Translations under genes and position numbers: made by a program | Assembly (NCBI GenBank): GCA_017465505.1 | Contig: JAFTWB010000016.1 | Span: forward strand, 1 to 50,158 | Source: Clostridia bacterium | GTDB lineage: Bacteria; Bacillota; Clostridia; Oscillospirales; Acutalibacteraceae | Length of the DNA: 50,158 bases | Direction of reading: 5' to 3' | The notes under the pieces: generated by a model | Databases searched by the model: none | Seen by the model: the letters and a program-made list of their open reading frames with translations, nothing else | Told to the model about the DNA's origin: nothing | Part shown: one piece after another, positions 49,525 to 50,158 of the stretch | How positions within the stretch are numbered: the first letter of the stretch is position 1 | Layout of the letters: each line of letters begins with the position of its first letter

Positions 49525-50021
49525 TGAAAAACATTGTACTTGTGGGTATGCCCGGCTGCGGCAAAAGCACCGTAGGCGTTATCCTTGCCAAGACTCTGGG
49601 TATGAGGTTTGTGGACACAGACCTGCTTATCTGTGAAAAAGAAGGCACTACACTTCAGAATATTATCGAATCAAAAGGTATTGAGTATTTTGAAAATGTA
49701 GAATGTCAAATCGGCGAAAGCCTACAGGCAAAGAACACGGTTATTGCCACAGGCGGCTCTATGATTCACTACGAAAGTGCAATGAAGCACTTAAAGGAAA
49801 TCGCCACGGTAATTTACATCGACGTCAGTTTAGAAGAACTTAAACGCAGACTTGTAAACATCAAAACCCGAGGTATCACCTTTGGCAAGGGTCAGACTAT
49901 TTCGGATATTTTTGCTATCCGTACTCCTCTTTACGAAAAATTTGCCGACATCAGGGTAAACGCCGATGAGTTTTCCATTGAGGAAACCGTCACAAAGCTT
50001 ACTCAGACATTAACCGAATAA
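49521..50021 (+). CDS. aroK: Shikimate kinase-like P-loop kinase
   Basis: 166 aa. The P-loop GMPGCGKST (9-17) and acidic DTD (32-34) fit shikimate kinase, and RTPLYEKFAD matches the substrate-binding arginine region near the C-terminus. However, the Arg of the FRxxE motif is replaced (FENVE, Glu at position 58) and the GGG motif is GGS (78-80). These changes affect shikimate binding, so the substrate may differ. The ATG overlaps the sortase stop (ATGA), and the final base of the stop codon coincides with the start of the group II intron end. Confidence 0.8.
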   Translation: MMKNIVLVGMPGCGKSTVGVILAKTLGMRFVDTDLLICEKEGTTLQNIIESKGIEYFENVECQIGESLQAKNTVIATGGSMIHYESAMKHLKEIATVIYIDVSLEELKRRLVNIKTRGITFGKGQTISDIFAIRTPLYEKFADIRVNADEFSIEETVTKLTQTLTE

Positions 50022-50158
50022 TCGAGTAGGAGGCTACCCATTAGTTGAGTAGCCGACCTCTCACACCACCGTGCGTACCGTTCAGTACACGGCGGTTCAA
50101 TCATATTGAGTGCATAGACTTGTACGCTTCGGATATATCATAGTATCCACGGCGTGCA
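50021..50158 (-). mobile_element. 3' end of a group II intron (domains V and VI)
   Basis: On the minus strand the sequence reads ACCGCCGTG-TACT-GAAC-GGTA-CG-CACGGTGGT, a domain V hairpin with a 2-nt bulge, then a domain VI hairpin (GGCTACTC/GGGTAGCC) and the 3' end CTACTCGAT at 50029-50021. The element runs out of the window to the right; its reverse-transcriptase gene, if present, lies beyond. It starts in the last base of the aroK stop codon. Confidence 0.8.

Overview
The window looks like a chromosomal segment of a gut-type Clostridia bacterium (Bacillota, probably Oscillospirales/Ruminococcus-like). This is inferred from a Cys-specific T-box, a dockerin protein, a class B sortase, RqcH, AgcS, Spx/ArsC and SigH-like proteins, GTG/TTG starts with strong AGGAGG sites, and near-canonical TTGACA/TATAAT promoters with 17-nt spacers. 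Species cannot be fixed from the sequence alone.

Layout. 1-7.2 kb (minus strand): tRNA-Pro(GGG), then rqcH, rlmH, walJ, murA and the AAA+ ATPase comM/yifB. 7.3-10.1 kb (plus): a SigH-like sigma factor, a zinc-ribbon protein, a DUF1858 redox protein, trmK and a Nif3-like protein. 10.2-11.8 kb: two AT-rich tandem paralogous membrane proteins. 11.9-21.8 kb: a long plus-strand housekeeping run (trmB, lipoprotein, response regulator/histidine kinase, yqhQ, prmC, recA-recX-rimO-pgsA). 21.8-24.5 kb: a T-box controlled cysE-cysS operon. 24.5-28.1 kb: GH25, luxS and an M23/G5 peptidase that appears to start at CTG. 28.1-31.9 kb (minus): agcS, citrate synthase and an OGG1-type glycosylase. 32-40 kb: DUF6062, AraC, an extracellular ComEC-like hydrolase, FkbM methyltransferase, small secreted proteins, a gene remnant and a MutS-family ATPase. 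40-46 kb: DUF896, dockerin protein, Spx-like protein, mgtE with a structured leader carrying a 30-codon ORF, lipase, ldh and a DivIVA-like protein. 46-50.2 kb: a second gene remnant, repeats, a helical protein, a PLAT protein, sortase B, a shikimate kinase-like protein and the 3' end of a group II intron.

The most unusual theme is a family of intergenic modular hairpin arrays: short, varying palindromes joined by a constant 7-9 nt linker (CATCATT or AATACCACT types). There are six arrays (about 5.4, 14.7, 22.2, 24.4, 32.8 and 46.4 kb). They are associated with a GTTAGCCACGG-type repeat (2.3, 5.3 and 32.7 kb) and often begin in or next to a stop codon. Two 5'-truncated gene remnants and a group II intron whose end lies in a stop codon suggest that this repeat-rich landscape reshapes 3' gene boundaries.

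Other points of note are a shared C-terminal IELPFIP motif in two unrelated secreted proteins, a sortase B with an added InlB-type domain, and a kinase that has lost the shikimate-binding arginine. All functional calls rest on reading the sequence; no database search was run.
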